NCBI RefSeq assembly: GCF_036373705.1
Contig: NC_089863.1
Coordinates: 5,825,357 to 5,889,356, forward strand
DNA length: 64,000 nucleotides
Source: Amia ocellicauda
Lineage: Eukaryota > Chordata > Actinopteri > Amiiformes > Amiidae
Direction: 5' to 3'
The translations under genes and the position numbers were made by a program. The notes under the pieces are model-generated. The model was not told where the DNA came from. It made no database searches and worked only from the letters and a program-made list of their open reading frames with translations. Positions 60,249 through 64,000 of the stretch are shown here, one piece after another; the first letter of the stretch is position 1; each line of letters starts with the position of its first letter.

Positions 60249-62107
60249 ATGCACTCGCATCTCACGGCCACGATGGGAGCAGAAGACCTGCAAACGGCCG
60301 CCTCCACGTCACTCCCTTTCAACGCCTCCACCAACGCCTCGGACCCAGCCTGCGAGGGGGTGAGCGCCGACTTCCAGTACGTGCTGCTGCCCGTGGTGTA
60401 CAGCGTGGTGTTCGTGCTGGGCATGGCGGGCAACCTGACGGCGCTGACGCACTTCATCCGCACTAAGAGTCTCACGCAGCCCTACAACATCTTCCTGGTC
60501 AACCTGTGCGTCATCGACCTCCTGTTCGCCCTCACCCTGCCGCTGAACATTGCCTACCATGCCCGGGGCAACGACTGGCTCTTCGGGGAGGCCATGTGCA
60601 AGATCAACGGCTCGCTCTTCTTCGCCAACCTCTACGGGAGCTCGCTGTTTCTCATGCTCATCTCGGTGGACCGGTACATCGCGGTCCGCCACCCGCTCAA
60701 GTCGCTGGAGCTCAGGCATCCAAAATACCGCATCCTGCTGTCCATCGCGGTAAGGCCGATTTTCTTCTCATAATTAAAAATCGCGATATTTCAATTTTTG
60801 ACCATCTTTTTCATTTACTTGTGACTAGGGAACCAGATAAACACTACTATCGCTTAATTCTACTACTGCTAAAAATATATAAATTAAAAAAAAAAAAGTG
60901 TAAGAGGAGTTTTTTTCTATTAATGATTTCTAGCCAGTCTGTGTAATAGTGTAACTGAAACTCATAGTATCTCCTCATTCAGATTCTTCTCTGAGGGACA
61001 CAAGTGTGCAATAATCATTTATGTGACCAAATTAATGTAAAACTAATATCATCTGTAATTTTAAGCTTCCGCTGAGTTACAGGAGAGAAACTGATTTCTC
61101 TCGCTGCTCCACACAGAATGGTGTGGCCACTCCCGGTCAAAAGTAGGCAACCTGGTGTTTCATCCCTTCTTCTTCCTCCTCCCCTTCTCCTTGTAATTTT
61201 CTTCTCCTTTCTTCAGTTTGCAACCCTATAGTGTTCCTCTCATGGTTCCTCTCTACCATGAGCTCCATAGGTGATGAGATCATGCTTCACCATGGGCCTC
61301 TTTGTGCCCTGTGCCCATGCCTAAGGTCATAAGATGAACACAAGAATGCACTGGCGTTCGGGATGCAAACTTCTCTGTTTGGAGTCTGGACCATATATGG
61401 CTGTGAAATGGTTAAACTATTTGGAGAGACAAGGAGAAATATGCCGAACCCTAGAATATTTCACATGAGGATAACATTATCCTCGTCATCTGTCTAATAA
61501 CAAAAAATGATGACTCCCAACTTATCTCGCCTTCTCTTTCCCCCTATTTCAGGTGTGGATGGTATTGATCGCCATCATCCTCTACCTGACCCTGAAGGGG
61601 CCCCTGACCCGACCGTTCGCAGACACGGGGAAGATCGGCTGCCTGGAGAACTTCTCCTCCTCGTCCTGGCACGGCCGCATCTCCACCGTCAGCCTGGTGG
61701 CCGCGGTCATCGGCTTCTTCCTCCCTCTGGTGGTCATCGCCACCTGCTACCCCCTGATCGCCTGCCGGCTGCTGGGGGGCGGCGTGGGGGACTCGCTCAG
61801 GCAGTCGGGCGGAGGTGGCGGCAAGGGGAGCTCGGGGAGGATGCGCCGCAGGGCCTTGAGGATGGTGCTGCTGGTGTTGGCGGTATTCCTCCTGTGTTTT
61901 GCCCCCTACCACCTCAACCAGCTGGTCCACACCCTGCGCCGCATGGGCGTCCTGTCCGGCTGCCCCCTCATCCGCTTCACCTACCGGGCCCGGCGCGTGG
62001 CCATGGCGCTGTGCAGCCTCAACTCCTGCCTGGACCCCCTGGTGTTCTGCCTGGCCTCGGAGAACTTCCGCTGGGGGCGGGGAAGGAAGGACAGGGGACG
62101 GGGTTAG
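60249..62107 (+). CDS. Class A GPCR of the P2Y/LPA/PAF-receptor-like group, 2 coding exons
   Basis: Seven-transmembrane receptor, presumably at the cell surface and G-protein coupled. Coding exons 60249..60749 and 61553..62107 join in phase 0 (GT-AG) into 351 residues. Hallmarks: N25 and N29 glycosylation sequons, GN in TM1 (N62), NLCVIDLL in TM2 (D90), TM3 Cys117 pairing with Cys197 of loop 2, DRY at 141..143, CFAPYH in TM6 and NSCLDPLVF in TM7 (Phe replaces the usual Tyr of DPxxY). The intron falls at the start of TM4; many relatives are single-exon. DFQYVLLPVVYSVVFVLG and RRALRMVLLVLAVF recall the PAF receptor, while other parts resemble LPA and P2Y10-type receptors, so I give no name or ligand. 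A second in-frame ATG at 60273 has a stronger context (CACGATGG) and may be the real start. The second exon is GC-rich. The cytoplasmic tail is very short and ends in Arg/Gly-rich sequence. Confidence 0.88.
60750..61552. other. Intron of the GPCR gene
   Basis: Donor GTAAGG, acceptor CCCTATTTCAG. No embedded gene recognised. Confidence 0.8.
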
Positions 62108-63607
62108 GATGGAGGGGTTGAGGGAGAGTGTTGCCCCCAGAGGTGCAACGTTTGCTCCACTATCGCTGAAGAAAGAGCTATTTGACTGCGGGGGGAGGTT
62201 TTGGATCATGGTGGGAGGGTGGGGGGCTTTGGACGACCGCTCTCTTTGGTTTTCTACTTCTGCTTAACTGTGTGTACAAAACTGCAAGCTGTAGAGTGTG
62301 TCTCTCAATCGGGGGGCAAGGCGATATCTGTTACCACATCAGTATTCAACTCGTTCTTGACATTCTTTTCGCTACGCCGCACACAGCACGTTTATAGGAC
62401 GGCTATCATTCGGCATTATAACGACTGGAAGACATTATGCACTGTTTTTACTTCCGTGTTTACCTGTGTATGTTGTAGCAATGTGGGACCTGTAAAGCTA
62501 TTTTCTCCCACAGATGCAGTCGGAGTCGGGAATCAACAGGTATATTCGAAGAGCCAGTGCCCGTCTCCCTAACTCTGAATTCAAACCATCTTTTGACAGG
62601 CATTTATACTCATAGTTTAGTAACATCGACTCCATATAAGGAACATGTAGACACAGCAGCATTTCATCAGAAATCACAATGACATACTTCTGTTTTCAAT
62701 CATCCTGAGGTCATTACTGGGTCAGGAAGTCATTCTGTATTCAGGGACAATGTCAGCCCTGCAGATGCCACTGTGGTTTAATAATGTAAGAATAACTGAG
62801 CAGCTCAGACTGTGGACAGGTATCTGTTTGGGAGTAAATGAGTGATGGTACTATGCATAGGAAATAGTGTGAAGCACAATTAAACTGATTTCTGATTATA
62901 GGTTTGAATTCTCATTTTGCAGAATCTTTACGGCTGATGTTATGCTAATTAGAGGGCCAAGGTATTGATTGTTTGTGTGTGAGTATCTGTCAGCTCTGTG
63001 TGTTGCGAGGCCAATCCGTAGCAGGTTGGGTCAAATCGTGTGGCAATCTGGGCTCCAGAAGCGCAATGAAAGTGAAGGATGTTTTATGGGTTTCACTGTG
63101 GTTCACATTGTTTTGAGGAAATGTCAAGTGTTTTATATTTGGTTCGGAAATTGCACAACGTTACTGTCACATAACTGGAACTGATTTCCCAGAAGACTGG
63201 CAGGAATATTTTTTTTATATTTTTGCAATATAGACTAGTTTAAATAAAAAAATGATGTAAGAACATTTTCTCCGTCGTGTTTTCATGAATGCGTGCGATA
63301 GAGGGTTCGTTGAGAGTTAACCTCAATAGTATCTTTTTTATGTTGAATGTAGATCGATATCATTAACAATTGGACACTTGAAGGCAGTCAGTGTGGAAAA
63401 ACAAACGCGTACAATGCCTTCAATTAGATTGAGCAAACAGCCGGGGTTGTTCACGCCAGACTGAGCCAAGATCAACACGTAGCCATTGTAACCTCAATAC
63501 CGCCCTGACGGCTTATTGGCAATACTGATATTCCCCTGGGCTGGACGAGTGTTTACTCCCTTCAACTTCTCTCTCCAACCCCCCCACCTCACAATATCCC
63601 CCTGCAA
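62108..63607. other. GPCR 3' UTR and downstream flank
   Basis: No further gene recognised. The first AATAAA I noticed after the stop codon is at 63243..63248, which would give a 3' UTR of about 1.1 kb. Confidence 0.4.
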
Positions 63608-63800
63608 GACCATAAGAAGATAGTCTACAAACGAGAGGAGGCCATTCGGCCCATTGTGCTTGTTTGATGTCCATTAATAAGTAAATGATCCAAGGATCCT
63701 ATCCAGTCTATTTTTAAATGTTCCCAAATTGTCGCTTCAACCACATCGCTGGGCAGTTTGTTCCAGATTGCGATGACTCTCTGTGATAAACTCCCCAGGG
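63608..63800 (-). mobile_element. CR1 LINE 3'-end fragment
   Basis: Same CR1 3' end as at 59909..60121, with the end of ORF2 reading SQRVIAIWNKLPSDVVEA. The remaining 200 bp to the window end hold nothing recognisable. Confidence 0.82.
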
Positions 63801-64000
63801 TTGTGGTTGAAGCCGACAAGTTGGGAACCTTAAAAAAATTATCTCTCTCAATTCAGTTAAATAGCTGTATTGTTATAACTAAGTTACATCAATGCTGCCA
63901 AAGCATAGAACAGTGCCCTCGAACACAGTTACAAAACGCACAAATGATACAATTTTGACTATACAATTTTAATGTGTATTTGCAGACATTTTCTTTCTGT

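Noticed and set aside
61507-62209. Long alternative frames over the second GPCR exon (204 and 221 codons)
   Set aside because: Products of GC-rich coding DNA; the GPCR frame explains the region with clear TM5 to TM7 motifs.

Overview
The window is vertebrate nuclear DNA, most likely from a ray-finned fish. The evidence is spliced vertebrate genes with GT-AG introns (a caspase with an N-terminal pyrin domain, a type known from fish, and a P2Y/LPA/PAF-receptor-like GPCR), eukaryotic tRNA-Glu genes with internal A and B boxes, CR1-type LINEs, hAT-type MITEs and piggyBac remnants. The style of CR1 3' end seen here suggests a non-teleost lineage (gar, bowfin or sturgeon-like), but that is only an impression.

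Positions 1 to about 43024 form one tandem array of large composite units that starts before the window. A full unit holds, in order: an AT-rich leader, one to four head-to-tail copies of a ~1.09 kb subrepeat carrying the 3' part of a piggyBac transposase gene (minus strand), a unique ~1.3 kb stretch, a tRNA-Glu(CTC) gene (plus strand), and a tail with a LINE reverse-transcriptase fragment (minus strand). There are ten tRNA-Glu genes in the array. The number of piggyBac subrepeats per unit falls from left to right: 4, 3, 2, 2, 1, 1, then partial copies. Units in the right half differ from the left by shared variants, including a T5 Pol III terminator after the tRNA that the left five copies lack.

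From 43025 to 45314 the DNA is mostly unannotated, with two perfect CRE palindromes. From 53346 down to 45315 (minus strand) lies an eight-exon gene whose exons join in frame into a 410-residue inflammatory-type caspase: pyrin domain, linker, p20 with the catalytic His and Cys, p10. Its third intron holds a CR1 LINE with a second CR1 nested in it in reverse, and a near-perfect 73-bp hairpin. Upstream are interferon-response-like motifs, a solitary eleventh tRNA-Glu gene (55207..55278), a duplicated flanking segment and several MITEs.

From about 59100 to 62107 (plus strand) lies a three-exon gene for a 351-residue class A GPCR with an intron at the start of TM4. The remainder is 3' flank and a CR1 fragment. 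I see no prokaryotic or viral system. The most unusual thing here is the tRNA-Glu/piggyBac composite array.
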